Below are positions 18,331 through 27,690 of a stretch of 64,000 nucleotides of DNA, piece by piece; the stretch's first letter is position 1, and every line of letters begins with the position of its first letter. The position numbers and the translations under genes are program-made. This stretch comes from JAEUMD01 sp036768475. Its GTDB lineage: Bacteria > Pseudomonadota > Alphaproteobacteria > Rhizobiales > Hyphomicrobiaceae. Under the pieces are notes generated by a model. It searched no databases, had not been told where the DNA came from, and saw nothing but the letters and a program-made list of their open reading frames with translations. The stretch is from positions 62,001-126,000 of the forward strand of contig DAIPMW010000002.1 in NCBI GenBank assembly GCA_036768475.1, in the 5' to 3' direction.

Positions 18331-19344
18331 ATGTCGGTCACGCCATCTGGAGGGATACGATTCAGACCGGAAACGATCAATCCAATGTCGATCGAAAAAA
18401 TTTTCATGACTCCCGGGAACGATCGGGCCGCCGCTGACGACGCGCGCCGGATGTCTCCGGGCGTGCTTTCGCACACGCCTGACGTTGGTATCAAACCGCA
18501 CAAGCAAGCGATTCCGATCCTTGAACTGACTGCGGCGTCTCTGCTCGTCGCCACGCTTGTCCTTATCCTGAATGGCCAGATCCTGATGGGCATTGCCGCA
18601 GGCGTTGCCGCTCTCACCATTTATCCGCTGCTCGTGCAGCTATGGCCGGTGGGCCATGCCAGCTCGATCTTCGGTCTTGTATTGTTCAGTTCTTCGTTGT
18701 TCGTCATCGGATTGCCGGACGTCGCGTATGTGGCGAAGCTTGCAGCCGGTGCCGCTGCCCTGTCCGGTGCAGCGCTGTTTTTCCTTCAGCGTTTGCGCGA
18801 AATCGATCAATCTGCGAGTGTTGCACGCTATACATCCATGTTGCTTTTCGAAGGCAGGATCGGCTCGGCGCAATATCACGATCAACGCGTCGAATTGTGT
18901 GACAAGTTTCTGGTCCTCAGCGAGCGTTCTGGGAGAGCGCTGAGCGTCTTGGCACTCAGATGGCGATGCTTCACGCGACAATCGGCGTCAGACTCCTCTG
19001 GCGATGACGGCACCGAAGATCGATTTCTCGTCAGAAACATTGATCGGCACTTCCTGCGAATGGATCTCTCGACGTATATCGGTGACAATGTCCGCGGATC
19101 CGATATCCTGATACCGGATGCTCAGGAGGATGAGCTGTTTCTCGTTTGTCCAGACACGGATGGAGCGGGCATTGCGGCAATGAAGCTCAGACTTGAAGGT
19201 TTGCTTCGCGAACACTGGCAATGCGAAATCGATTTCGGTCATGCCAGCTATCCTGACGACGGTATTTCGACCATCGAACTCATTCAATCGGCAAGGCGGC
19301 GGATGACAAGAACTAGTCCGATCTCTGTGGTGGGCCAGGGATAA
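18331..19344 (+). CDS. Membrane protein with a degenerate GGDEF-like domain
   Basis: Predicted 337-residue protein. Four hydrophobic segments between ~60 and 155 form a compact membrane part. The cytoplasmic C-terminus (~165-330) has the order of a GGDEF fold, with a nucleotidyl-cyclase-like strand (LSVLALRWR), a central DELFLVCP and a late FGHASYPDDGISTIELIQSA, but the GGDEF signature itself is replaced by the AQEDELF region. It should therefore not make cyclic di-GMP, and might bind it or act as a scaffold. It lies just upstream of the sugar transferase gene and is probably a regulator of exopolysaccharide production. A start at 18385 (MSIEK) is also possible. Confidence 0.65.
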   Translation: MSVTPSGGIRFRPETINPMSIEKIFMTPGNDRAAADDARRMSPGVLSHTPDVGIKPHKQAIPILELTAASLLVATLVLILNGQILMGIAAGVAALTIYPLLVQLWPVGHASSIFGLVLFSSSLFVIGLPDVAYVAKLAAGAAALSGAALFFLQRLREIDQSASVARYTSMLLFEGRIGSAQYHDQRVELCDKFLVLSERSGRALSVLALRWRCFTRQSASDSSGDDGTEDRFLVRNIDRHFLRMDLSTYIGDNVRGSDILIPDAQEDELFLVCPDTDGAGIAAMKLRLEGLLREHWQCEIDFGHASYPDDGISTIELIQSARRRMTRTSPISVVGQG

Positions 19345-19410
19345 CGGCCCACCTGCGCGATATTCACGTGATACTCGTGCCGCGATGCGAACGAAGAACG
19401 GGTCAAGCCC

Positions 19411-20142
19411 ATGCACGGGATTTCGGCCGGCCGCTACCGTGACCTCGAGAATTTATTGCTTCCTGGTGGAAGCAATTGGGAGGCGCGCGGCTTGACTTTG
19501 CGCCAGTTTCACAAATCCGCATTAGGCTGGCGTAGCGATGGCCGGCATATGGCGAGATCGGCAGTGGAGAGGCTGGCCGTAATTGTCACCCTGCCGATTT
19601 GGGGGAGCGTTATTCTGGCCCTTTGGCTGATGATCAAGGTTTCGGCGCCGCGTCATCCAGCCGTGTTCTTGCAGGAACGTGCCGGTCTCAACGGTAGAGT
19701 CTTCCGAATCGCTAAGTTGAGAACAATGGTTCCCGATGCGGAGCAGCGCAAGAAGGAGCTCGCCAAACGTCAAGAGGGAGATGCCGTTTTCGATTTCAAA
19801 TTGAGCAAAGATCCACGAACGACCAAGCTCGGGCACATTTTAAGAGCGACATATCTCGATGAGCTGCCTCAGCTCTTCAACGTGCTGGCAAACCAGATGA
19901 GCCTCGTCGGCCCACGGCCGAACACGTTTCCTGTCTCCAGGTACAGGCCGTGGTGGCGATTCCGCCTGATGTGTAAGCCGGGGCTCACTGGACCTGCTCA
20001 GATCCATCGGCATGAGTGCAATAAGTTTGCCGATCGGGTGCGGCAGGACATTCGCTATGTCCGCCGTCAGTCGTGGGCGTATGACGTTTGCATCCTCGTT
20101 CGTACCATCACTCAGGTCTTCATGCGTGGAAAAGGTATCTGA
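19411..20142 (+). CDS. ExoY/WbaP-type sugar transferase
   Basis: Predicted 243-residue initiating phospho-sugar transferase that loads the first sugar-1-phosphate onto undecaprenyl phosphate. It contains the membrane hairpin at ~55-78 (VTLPIWGSVILALWLMIKV), the PAVFLQERAGLNG and FRIAKLRTMV motifs, LRATYLDELPQLFNVLANQMS and the invariant SLVGPRPN, then PGLTGPAQI. Length is that of the short monotopic class without a WbaP N-terminal membrane domain. It starts the assembly line of the locus and is followed, four bases after its stop, by the polymerase gene. Confidence 0.92.
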   Translation: MHGISAGRYRDLENLLLPGGSNWEARGLTLRQFHKSALGWRSDGRHMARSAVERLAVIVTLPIWGSVILALWLMIKVSAPRHPAVFLQERAGLNGRVFRIAKLRTMVPDAEQRKKELAKRQEGDAVFDFKLSKDPRTTKLGHILRATYLDELPQLFNVLANQMSLVGPRPNTFPVSRYRPWWRFRLMCKPGLTGPAQIHRHECNKFADRVRQDIRYVRRQSWAYDVCILVRTITQVFMRGKGI

Positions 20143-20146
20143 GCCG

Positions 20147-21649
20147 ATGAGCCGGGATGCGAAAATGCATGAACCGATCCCGGTATCGAAACTTACGCCA
20201 TATCGGCTGACGGCCATCGCCGCCGCATTGGTTGCACTTCTGGCATTGGCGCTGGCATCTCCTCTTTATGGCCTCATTGCAGTTGCGACATTCGGCTCGG
20301 TCATCATTGTCCCCTTGGCCATTCGCCATCCGCATTTGGCAGTTTGCGCATTGGCCTTCACGACCGCGAGCAATCTGACCGAGGCCTTGGTTGTCAGGTT
20401 TGGTGTACCGTCGCCGAGCAAAGCCATCGTCGGCTTCCTCATTGTCGTGCTGGTCTATGATGTAGTGACCCATAAGCGCCAGTTGAATATCGATCCGCGC
20501 GCTGTCGCGGTCCTTTGCGCATATTTCGTGATTGCAGGTGTCGGAGTTTTCTGGGCTCGCGACGCCGATGTGACATTCGACGCAACTGTCGCTGTTGCCA
20601 ATGAGCTTATCATTGTCGTGCTGGTGCTCGCTTTCGTGTCGAACATGCGTGAGTTTCAGGCCGTGATGGTGTGTCTCGTCGCCGGCCTCTTTCTGGTCTC
20701 GCTGCTGGGATGGGTCAATGCGCTCTTCTTCTCCTACGACAAGGCGTTCGGTGGCTTGGCGCAGTTCGCGGAGTTGCAGATCGTGGAAGAGAATGTTTCC
20801 GCCAGGTTCACCGGCGGCTATTCCGATCCCAATGCGATGGGACGCGCCCTCGCCGTCGGCGTTGCGCTGGCGTTCGGCCAGCTCATTTCGACCCGCGGTC
20901 TAATCGGCAAGGCGTTGTACGTGGTTGTGCTGACGGTCCTTTTAGCGGGCATCATCCTGACGTTCTCGAGAGGAGCGATGGTCGGTATCCTCGCCATGCT
21001 GATGGTGCTCGCTTGGTACTATCGCAACAAACTTCACATGGCGCTCTTGGCTCTGGTGCCGCTGGGCCTCGCCTTCTTCGTTCTAGCGCCGCAAAGTTAT
21101 TTCGATCGCGTGGCGAAAGTTTTTGCTGCGGGTGCGTCCGAGGAGACCGTCGTCTCCGGACCCGATGAGTCGGATGAATCGATTACCAACCGTTTCGATG
21201 AGATGCAGGCCGCTGTCGCCGTATTCAAGGATAACATGATTGGCGGCGTTGGAAGAGGCAACTTCATGAACTTGTATGACAAGTACGCACTTGATTTAAA
21301 CATGCGGGTCAGGCACGAGCCCAGGCAAAGCCATAGCGACATTCTACAGGTAGCTTCCGAACAGGGTTTGCTGGGGTTGATTGTATTCGCAGCATTGTGG
21401 GTCGTGAGCCTCAACAACGCCATTCGCGCATGCGGTGCGATGGTCGATAACCGACGGGCCGCCGGATTGGCATTGGGAATTCTGCTGGCGCTGACGGGCT
21501 ATTTTACGGCATCGCTCGTACTCCACGAATCCTATCCGAGACTCTTCTGGTTCATAATTGCGTTAGCCCTGAGCCTGCCGGCCCTATCGCATCGGGAGGT
21601 AGTGCGAGACATAGCAGGCCGGGCTGGCGTGGGTGGTTCACAAAGGTAG
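20147..21649 (+). CDS. O-antigen ligase/polymerase-like membrane protein (Wzy type)
   Basis: Predicted 500-residue integral membrane protein with about ten hydrophobic segments and a large periplasmic loop (~320-440) containing GGVGRGNFMNLY and RQSHSDILQVASEQGLLGL, the Wzy_C/O-antigen-ligase signature region with its conserved histidine. It should polymerise lipid-linked repeat units at the periplasmic face. The start ATG at 20147 lies just after the sugar transferase stop; MHEP at 20165 is an alternative. Four bases between the genes indicate co-transcription. Confidence 0.85.
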   Translation: MSRDAKMHEPIPVSKLTPYRLTAIAAALVALLALALASPLYGLIAVATFGSVIIVPLAIRHPHLAVCALAFTTASNLTEALVVRFGVPSPSKAIVGFLIVVLVYDVVTHKRQLNIDPRAVAVLCAYFVIAGVGVFWARDADVTFDATVAVANELIIVVLVLAFVSNMREFQAVMVCLVAGLFLVSLLGWVNALFFSYDKAFGGLAQFAELQIVEENVSARFTGGYSDPNAMGRALAVGVALAFGQLISTRGLIGKALYVVVLTVLLAGIILTFSRGAMVGILAMLMVLAWYYRNKLHMALLALVPLGLAFFVLAPQSYFDRVAKVFAAGASEETVVSGPDESDESITNRFDEMQAAVAVFKDNMIGGVGRGNFMNLYDKYALDLNMRVRHEPRQSHSDILQVASEQGLLGLIVFAALWVVSLNNAIRACGAMVDNRRAAGLALGILLALTGYFTASLVLHESYPRLFWFIIALALSLPALSHREVVRDIAGRAGVGGSQR

Positions 21650-21822
21650 TTCTGGGCAGGTCACTGCGTGCCTGCGGGCGATTTCTTAACTATGCCACGT
21701 TCGTGCATTTGCCATGATCATAATATGCAGTGGAAATCGCGTGGACATTCCTCGGTCTTGATTGTTGTCACAGCATGACGCGATTTTCTCGCCTCGAAAG
21801 ATACGTGTAGAAATAGACCTGC

Positions 21823-23085
21823 ATGGAAACGAAAGTGCATTCCCGAACTGTCGCGCCGGAGAGGTGGCGCAGCGCTGCTGCGGCGGCCATCGGGATTGCG
21901 ACGGGGCGGTGTCGCTCAACGACGCTTCTCATCGGCCTTCCGGTTGCCGCGATGGTGGCCGCCCTGATCATCAATATCGTGGTGCCGCCGAAGTTCCAGG
22001 CACACGCCTCAGTCCTGGTTCGATTCGGCCGCGAGTATGTCTACCGCCCGGTCACGGGCGAATCGAGCAACGTCGCGCCATGGCGCACAGAGATCGCCGT
22101 CAATGCAGAGCTCGAGATCCTGAACAGTCAGACAGTCAAGAACGCTGTCATCGCCAAACTGGGAAGTGAAAGGGTCCTTGGACCCGAAGCACCAAGTTCG
22201 GGCACAAAGCCATGGTGGAAAACAGCGATCAAAGAAAGCTTTTTGAAAGTTGGACTGCTCCAACGCCATCAAAGCGAGATCAGCAAGGCTCTGCAGACGT
22301 ATGAGAAGAGCTTCCAGGTGGTGGGGGTCAAGAACTCTAACGTCATCAACATGAGCTATATTTCCGAAAATCGGAAAGATGCACTCGACATTTTAAAGGC
22401 GCATCTGGACGAGTACATGGCCCTGCGTGAAGCCCTTTATAAGTCGCCGGGACTGGAATCTTATGAAAAGGTGTTGCGTCTGCGCCGGGAGGCGCTGGAA
22501 AAGGCGCAGGGTGACTTCGAGGACTTCAAGGAAAAGCGCAAGATCACGATGCTGGGAGCGCAGCTGCGAAATCTATTTTCACAGGAACTGCAGATCCGCA
22601 ATCAAATCATGCAAATTGATACCGATATCAAACAAACGGAAGCGTTCGTGCAGTCCTCACCATTGGTCGGCGGCGTTCCTCTGAGCGTCGTCGCCGAAGC
22701 CGAAGCCAAGAAAAAGGGCTTTGTAGTGTCGCGACAGCAGTTGCTGCGCGAGCTGGCGACGGTTCAAGAGGCTATAAAGGTGCTGGAAGGCCGCCGTGCC
22801 GAGTTCGAGTTGCTTGAGGGTAACATTAGCTTTGCTCGCCGCCAGCTCAATTCCATCCAGGAGAAGATCAGCGAGGTAAGGCTGGAGGATGCGGTGGCAC
22901 CATCGAGTCAATCCGGTGTGCGGATACTGCAAGAACCGTATGCACCGGAACTGCCATCAGGGCCGTCGCCGTTGTTGAAGATCCTGCTTGCCGGTGCGTT
23001 GGGGTTCGTCGCTGCATTAGGACTGATCGCGGGACAACGGGCATGGCAGGTAACCGGTAGAACCACCACACTCACAGGAAACTGA
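21823..23085 (+). CDS. Polysaccharide chain-length determinant (Wzz/PCP family)
   Basis: Predicted 420-residue inner-membrane protein. Hydrophobic segments near residues 38-60 and ~388-406 flank a periplasmic domain. After the first segment comes the family's PPKFQAHASVLVRFGRE; the middle (~200-360) is a long coiled coil; the proline-rich ELPSGPSP precedes the second segment. No Walker motifs or tyrosine cluster follow, so there is no fused Wzc-type kinase, and none was found in the window. It should set polymer length together with the polymerase and export protein. Confidence 0.85.
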   Translation: METKVHSRTVAPERWRSAAAAAIGIATGRCRSTTLLIGLPVAAMVAALIINIVVPPKFQAHASVLVRFGREYVYRPVTGESSNVAPWRTEIAVNAELEILNSQTVKNAVIAKLGSERVLGPEAPSSGTKPWWKTAIKESFLKVGLLQRHQSEISKALQTYEKSFQVVGVKNSNVINMSYISENRKDALDILKAHLDEYMALREALYKSPGLESYEKVLRLRREALEKAQGDFEDFKEKRKITMLGAQLRNLFSQELQIRNQIMQIDTDIKQTEAFVQSSPLVGGVPLSVVAEAEAKKKGFVVSRQQLLRELATVQEAIKVLEGRRAEFELLEGNISFARRQLNSIQEKISEVRLEDAVAPSSQSGVRILQEPYAPELPSGPSPLLKILLAGALGFVAALGLIAGQRAWQVTGRTTTLTGN

Positions 23086-23121
23086 TACGTTCCAAGCCGA
23101 GCTGATCACAGCCCATCCGCC

Positions 23122-23226
23122 CTTAGAGCCTGTTGATGTGAAGAGTGCAGCGGTTAAGCAGGAAAAACATTCTCGCAACAAGGTGCTGGATCGCGTTCAT
23201 GGTTTCGTCAAACATGAACGCGATTT
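23122..23226 (-). repeat. RIME-like mosaic repeat, copy 2 (inverted)
   Basis: Read on the minus strand it shows the same order as the other two copies: ATCGCGTTCATG pairing with CATGAACGCGAT, then a second, more diverged arm pair around a conserved AACCGCTGCAC. It lies between convergent genes and its edge overlaps the stop codon of the flippase gene. Confidence 0.75.
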
Positions 23227-24754
23227 AACGTTGCTCATATTTATCTGCAGCTTGGGAAAGCCTGTTGAAGAGCATGATCGCTACTTCTTCCAGCCGCCGA
23301 CCATCAAGGAGCCATAGGACAAGAAGATAGACGATCGCACCCGCTGCGATCTGGAGCGAGAGGCTTGCAAGGGCTCCAAACGATAAGGTTGTGAAGGCGA
23401 CACTCTGGACGACCAGCACCATGACCAGTCCTGAGGCGACTGCTGGAAGAACTGATCTTCCAAGGTCCATCGGCTTGATCGCGAACCACTCTTTAGCAAC
23501 GTAGATTTCCGCAAGGCAGCCGATTAAAGCCGCCCCGGTGGCTGCGTAGCAAATGGCAAGCGGCGACCGGAAAAAGTAGATGATGATCGGGGATAATACG
23601 ACAAACGCAGTCAGCCGGGCGGCAGTGATACGAACAAGCACGTCGGGGCGACCCGTTGCCTTCAATCCGTCTCCGACAATCCAGAATAGTGCGCCGAGTG
23701 TTGCATTCACCGCGATAACTGCGGCGAAGGGCACCGCCATGATCCATTTTTCCCCGAAGATGAGCGGAATGGAAGTTGGTGCTGTCGCGGCAATTCCAAG
23801 CCCGATAGCGATCAGGCCATACGAAATGTAACGGAGTGCGTTCAGGATGTATTTCGAGGTATTGCCGCTGACACGATGCAGGGTTGCGATAGTCGGGAAG
23901 AGCACTGTCGTAAGAACGATACATATTTGGGTAACCGTCACCTCGGAGATCCTGGCGGCGAGATAGAAGTAGCCAAGCGGCACCTCGCCGAAAATCATGA
24001 TCACGGCTATCTGATCGGCCTTGTTCAGAAATTCGTAGAGCAGACCATTCAGCCACGTGTGGCGGCCATAGGATATGAGATCAAGCGCAACGTTCCGCTT
24101 GATTCTGGCCCGTGGCCGCCAGGGGATTGCAAGCCAGAATGCCAATGTTCGTACTGCTGACCCGGCAAGGAATCCTGCGGTCAAACTCCAAAGTCCCCAA
24201 CCCGAAATTACGAGCATCACGATGACTGCGGTTTTTGTCACAGCAGCAAGGATCTGCACGGTAGCCACACGCTTGAACAAGAGCTGTCTGCGCAATAGCG
24301 TCCAGTGAGTCATACCTACTGCTTCGAGAGGGAGAGCGAGAGACGTGATACACAGGATGATGGGGAAGTCGCTGGCGGTGCCAAGGAACCAGGCAATAGC
24401 CGGGGCCGCAATCCAGACAAGCAACGCCAGTGCCGTGCCGAACGTGGTCAAAAGCCAGAAAGCAGCATCGGCGGTCTGACCAGCCTCACTATTCTTGTAG
24501 ATCAATGCATCGGTAATGCCGATGTCGCGAAACATGCTGAAGACGCTGAGGATGAGCAGAATGGTTGCAATAAGGCCAAAGTCTTCCTGAGGCAGCCATC
24601 GCGCCAACATGATCGTGGCAACGAGCAAGGACAGTTTCTCGATGGCATGGGAGGTATAGAGCAATCCGATGCCGGCAAGCGTCTGTCCGGCGTCGAACGG
24701 AGCTTCGCTCGGTTGGTCGTTGTCTGCGTTCAAGGGATTGCCGGCCGCCTTCAT
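23225..24754 (-). CDS. Polysaccharide flippase (Wzx/PST type)
   Basis: Predicted 509-residue integral membrane protein with about twelve to fourteen hydrophobic segments spread over its length, matching the polysaccharide transporter branch of the MOP superfamily. Typical features are the N-terminal GLLYTSHAIEKLSLLVATIM and the helix with WLPQEDFGLIATILL, where the E-D-F-G motif marks lipid-linked oligosaccharide flippases. It should move the undecaprenyl-linked repeat across the inner membrane. It is on the opposite strand to the polymerase and export genes, so it is separately expressed. Its stop overlaps a dispersed repeat. Confidence 0.88.
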   Translation of the reverse strand: MKAAGNPLNADNDQPSEAPFDAGQTLAGIGLLYTSHAIEKLSLLVATIMLARWLPQEDFGLIATILLILSVFSMFRDIGITDALIYKNSEAGQTADAAFWLLTTFGTALALLVWIAAPAIAWFLGTASDFPIILCITSLALPLEAVGMTHWTLLRRQLLFKRVATVQILAAVTKTAVIVMLVISGWGLWSLTAGFLAGSAVRTLAFWLAIPWRPRARIKRNVALDLISYGRHTWLNGLLYEFLNKADQIAVIMIFGEVPLGYFYLAARISEVTVTQICIVLTTVLFPTIATLHRVSGNTSKYILNALRYISYGLIAIGLGIAATAPTSIPLIFGEKWIMAVPFAAVIAVNATLGALFWIVGDGLKATGRPDVLVRITAARLTAFVVLSPIIIYFFRSPLAICYAATGAALIGCLAEIYVAKEWFAIKPMDLGRSVLPAVASGLVMVLVVQSVAFTTLSFGALASLSLQIAAGAIVYLLVLWLLDGRRLEEVAIMLFNRLSQAADKYEQR

Positions 24755-24963
24755 GGGCGCAAAACCCTATTGATTTTTACCAGGATGTCGGCGGACATTG
24801 GGGTATTGTTTCAAGATCTTTTATTAGAATGGAGGAGGTTTGCCAACACATTGACGACCGTGCATGAGTTAATCGTCATAGTAAATATGACGCCATCGAT
24901 CTTACAGGCGCCTGCCATTCGCAGTTCGTATCCCGTTTGGAACAATGGAATCGTGGATAGGGT

Positions 24964-26325
24964 ATGCGACGATATCCCTTCGGATGCTTTTCCGTTTTGA
25001 TCGCTGTAATTTGCTTCTGCCTGTCAGGCGGGCAAATCCAGGCGGCTTCTGAAACCGCCCTGATCGCCTGCCCGGCATGCGATAGCAAGGCTACAGGCAA
25101 CGACGAAGTACACACCGCGCAGATCCACCGGTCTGCCGCTCTGGTTGGGGCCGTTGAACCGGACACCGGGCGGACAACGCCTGCTGGCGATGCCGACGAA
25201 CCCTACACGGTGAGCATCGGCGACCGGCTGAAAATTTCAGTCTATAGGTATGCCGACCTCTCCCAAGTCTATCTTGTCAGAGCCGACGGTACGCTTTCGA
25301 TGCCAGTCGTTGGTGCGGTTCGAGTCGCTGGAATGACGTTAGCCGATATCGAAAATGACCTGCAGCGGCGCTATTCAAGTCTCTCCACGCATACCGTCTC
25401 GGTCAATATTGAAGTCGCGAGTTACGCGCCGGTTTATGTGCTCGGATATGTCCAGAGAGCAGGCCAGTACGAGTGGAAGCCGGGACTCGACGTTCTGCAG
25501 CTTGTCAGCTTGGCTGGCGGATATCCGCAGCTTACGCGCAAAATGCAGGTCGATGCGGCGCGTGAAACCGGAGGCATCCGCGAAACCGCAGAAGAACTGG
25601 CGGCTGGAATTGCGCGTCAGGAACGGCTGAGAGCTGATATTGACGGGGCAGAACAGGTCGAAGTTACTGAAGAAATGACCAGCCTTGTGGGTAAGGAGCG
25701 GGCCCAGGCTTTGCGCGATACTGAGATGCAGGTTCTGGAAAGTCGGATCAGGCGGCGCAAGGCGATCGACGAGAACGCTGCGAATGTGATTTCCTTCATT
25801 AGATCGGAAATTCAGGAGCTGAGGGCCCAGCAGGAATTTATAAAGAAAGAAATGGAGCTTCGCGCCTCTGTCGCAAACAAGATCGAGGCTTTGTTGGAGC
25901 GCGGCCATAGCAGCGCCGAGCGATTGGCATTGCTTCAAAGCGAGGTCGTGCGGCTGCAGGCATTGACGAGCGAAATCATCGGAAAAATCAGAGCTGCAGA
26001 GGAGCGCATTGCGCAAACGCGTGAGCGCACGGAGCGTTCCCATCTCGATGAGAGATTGAATGCCAAGACGGAACTGGCAACCCAGGAGGCGACAAACGCG
26101 AAGCTTTTAAAACGCCTTGCTACGTCGCGCCAGATAGTTGCCAAACTTGGCGAGCTCGGTTGCCATCTCCGTGCGGCGGACTCAAATCTGAAGCCCAGTT
26201 TCCAAATAATTCGGCGGGTCGCCGGCGTGGCCAAATCTCTTGACGTCTCGGAGGTCGCAGCAATCAAGCCCGGAGATACATTGCAGGTCATCCGCTCGAT
26301 GTCGGACTGCTCGGACACCGAATAG
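24964..26325 (+). CDS. Polysaccharide export protein (ExoF/Wza-type) with coiled coil
   Basis: Predicted 453-residue periplasmic or outer-membrane export protein. A signal peptide (~1-28, GCFSVLIAVICFCLSGGQ) is followed by the Poly_export domain (~79-160: YTVSIGDRLKISVYRYADLS, LVRADGTLSMPVVGAVRVAG) and an SLBB-like segment (PVYVLGYVQRAGQYEWKPG). From ~205 to ~400 the chain is a long charged coiled coil, as in rhizobial ExoF/PssN proteins but not in Wza. There is no lipobox. It probably forms or gates the outer exit channel. It is divergent from the flippase. Confidence 0.87.
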   Translation: MRRYPFGCFSVLIAVICFCLSGGQIQAASETALIACPACDSKATGNDEVHTAQIHRSAALVGAVEPDTGRTTPAGDADEPYTVSIGDRLKISVYRYADLSQVYLVRADGTLSMPVVGAVRVAGMTLADIENDLQRRYSSLSTHTVSVNIEVASYAPVYVLGYVQRAGQYEWKPGLDVLQLVSLAGGYPQLTRKMQVDAARETGGIRETAEELAAGIARQERLRADIDGAEQVEVTEEMTSLVGKERAQALRDTEMQVLESRIRRRKAIDENAANVISFIRSEIQELRAQQEFIKKEMELRASVANKIEALLERGHSSAERLALLQSEVVRLQALTSEIIGKIRAAEERIAQTRERTERSHLDERLNAKTELATQEATNAKLLKRLATSRQIVAKLGELGCHLRAADSNLKPSFQIIRRVAGVAKSLDVSEVAAIKPGDTLQVIRSMSDCSDTE

Positions 26326-26352
26326 CTCTGCAGCTCGATATGAACGATTGCG

Positions 26353-27417
26353 TTAACGGTCGGCCAGTCGCGTCAAACCGGCAGCCTTTGCCGCAAATCT
26401 CTCGCGCGTGTCGCGAAGGCCGATGCAACAGCGGCGAATGGCGAGTGGTCGCGCGGCGATTTCGTGCGCGAAGCTGAACCCTCCCTCCGCGGCAAATCCG
26501 AGTGTGACGCCGTGTTCGCGGGCCAGCATTTCTTCGCGTTGCGTGAACCGGCCGCTAGGATAGGCGAAAGCGGTTACAGGGCGCCCCGCGACCTGTTCCA
26601 GTCGCGCACTCGCGGCAGAAATTTCATGGCCCGCATGTGCGCGATCGGTATTGACGAGAATTGGATGAGTAGCGGTGTGGTTGCCGATGCGAAAACCACG
26701 TCGAGTAAGCTCCGCAACTTCTTCCCAATTGAGCAATAGCCGTGAAGGCGGCGGCTGCTGTAGGTCGATCTCCAGACGCTGCGCGAGGTCACTGAGCGCT
26801 TGTTGGAATGCGGTGTACTGCAGGCTTTTTGCAGCATCGATCCATTCGCAGATGACATCGTTCCGATCGGTCGAATCATGCCATGAGCGTTCGCCCAGCA
26901 ACGGCAGTTTTCCCCTTTGTGCCGAAGAGGCCTTGAAAGCCTCGGCGGTCCAGTCCCACCACGGCCATAGGACGCCATCAACAAAGTCGGTGGTCACAAA
27001 TAGCAGCGCGGGCAATCGGCGGGCTTCGAGCGCGGGCAGTGCATGGACGAGATTGTCGCGATATCCGTCGTCGAACGTGATCATGACGGCATTGGGCGGC
27101 AATTCAGCCTTGCCCGAATGCCAGGCTTCCAGTTCGTCCAGCCCTATCACGGTGAAGTTCTGAGCGAGGTAGTCGAGCTGCTGGGCAAATTGTTCAGGCG
27201 TGGCGCTGACGATCTGGCGAAAACCCGTGAACTCCGGCGCATCAGGATTGTCGATGCGATGGTAGACGAGAATTACCAGGTTGGCCGGCAGGAGACCGCG
27301 AACCGCGGGCCCCACATGCAGGCGGTCAAATGCGGTTAATGTTGCGCGAACCGCTTGTCGGCGCACTGCCTTCGCGATCCGCGTGATCATCGGCAATGAC
27401 GAGCTGACCACCTGCAT
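26353..27417 (-). CDS. Polysaccharide deacetylase family protein
   Basis: Predicted 354-residue NodB-fold hydrolase. The catalytic base/metal motif is TFDDGY with D116-D117; the metal-binding H-x3-H motif is NHTATHP with H247 and H251; and FAYPSGRF follows. It should remove acetyl groups from N-acetylated sugars; the setting suggests modification of the exopolysaccharide. No clean signal peptide was found, so it may act on a cytoplasmic lipid-linked intermediate. It is transcribed against the flanking genes. Confidence 0.88.
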   Translation of the reverse strand: MQVVSSSLPMITRIAKAVRRQAVRATLTAFDRLHVGPAVRGLLPANLVILVYHRIDNPDAPEFTGFRQIVSATPEQFAQQLDYLAQNFTVIGLDELEAWHSGKAELPPNAVMITFDDGYRDNLVHALPALEARRLPALLFVTTDFVDGVLWPWWDWTAEAFKASSAQRGKLPLLGERSWHDSTDRNDVICEWIDAAKSLQYTAFQQALSDLAQRLEIDLQQPPPSRLLLNWEEVAELTRRGFRIGNHTATHPILVNTDRAHAGHEISAASARLEQVAGRPVTAFAYPSGRFTQREEMLAREHGVTLGFAAEGGFSFAHEIAARPLAIRRCCIGLRDTRERFAAKAAGLTRLADR

Positions 27418-27690
27418 TCATTCCTGCCGGTATCCGGTCGATGAGGACACTCTGCAAGGCAGAAACATGGAGATGTTTGCGGAGAAAGTCCAGTCACGCC
27501 GTTTTCAGATATGGCCGTTATGGCCGTCGTTCGCGTGGTCCCATTGTCTTTATGCGGATGCATCAAGGCGGAGACGTAATTAAAAATAATATTAACTTTC
27601 TCTGCAGTCATTGATAATCGCCAATAAGATACGCAAAATCAGATCGGGCTGGTTCTCTACAGTTGAAGATCAACACGACTGGCGAGATGA

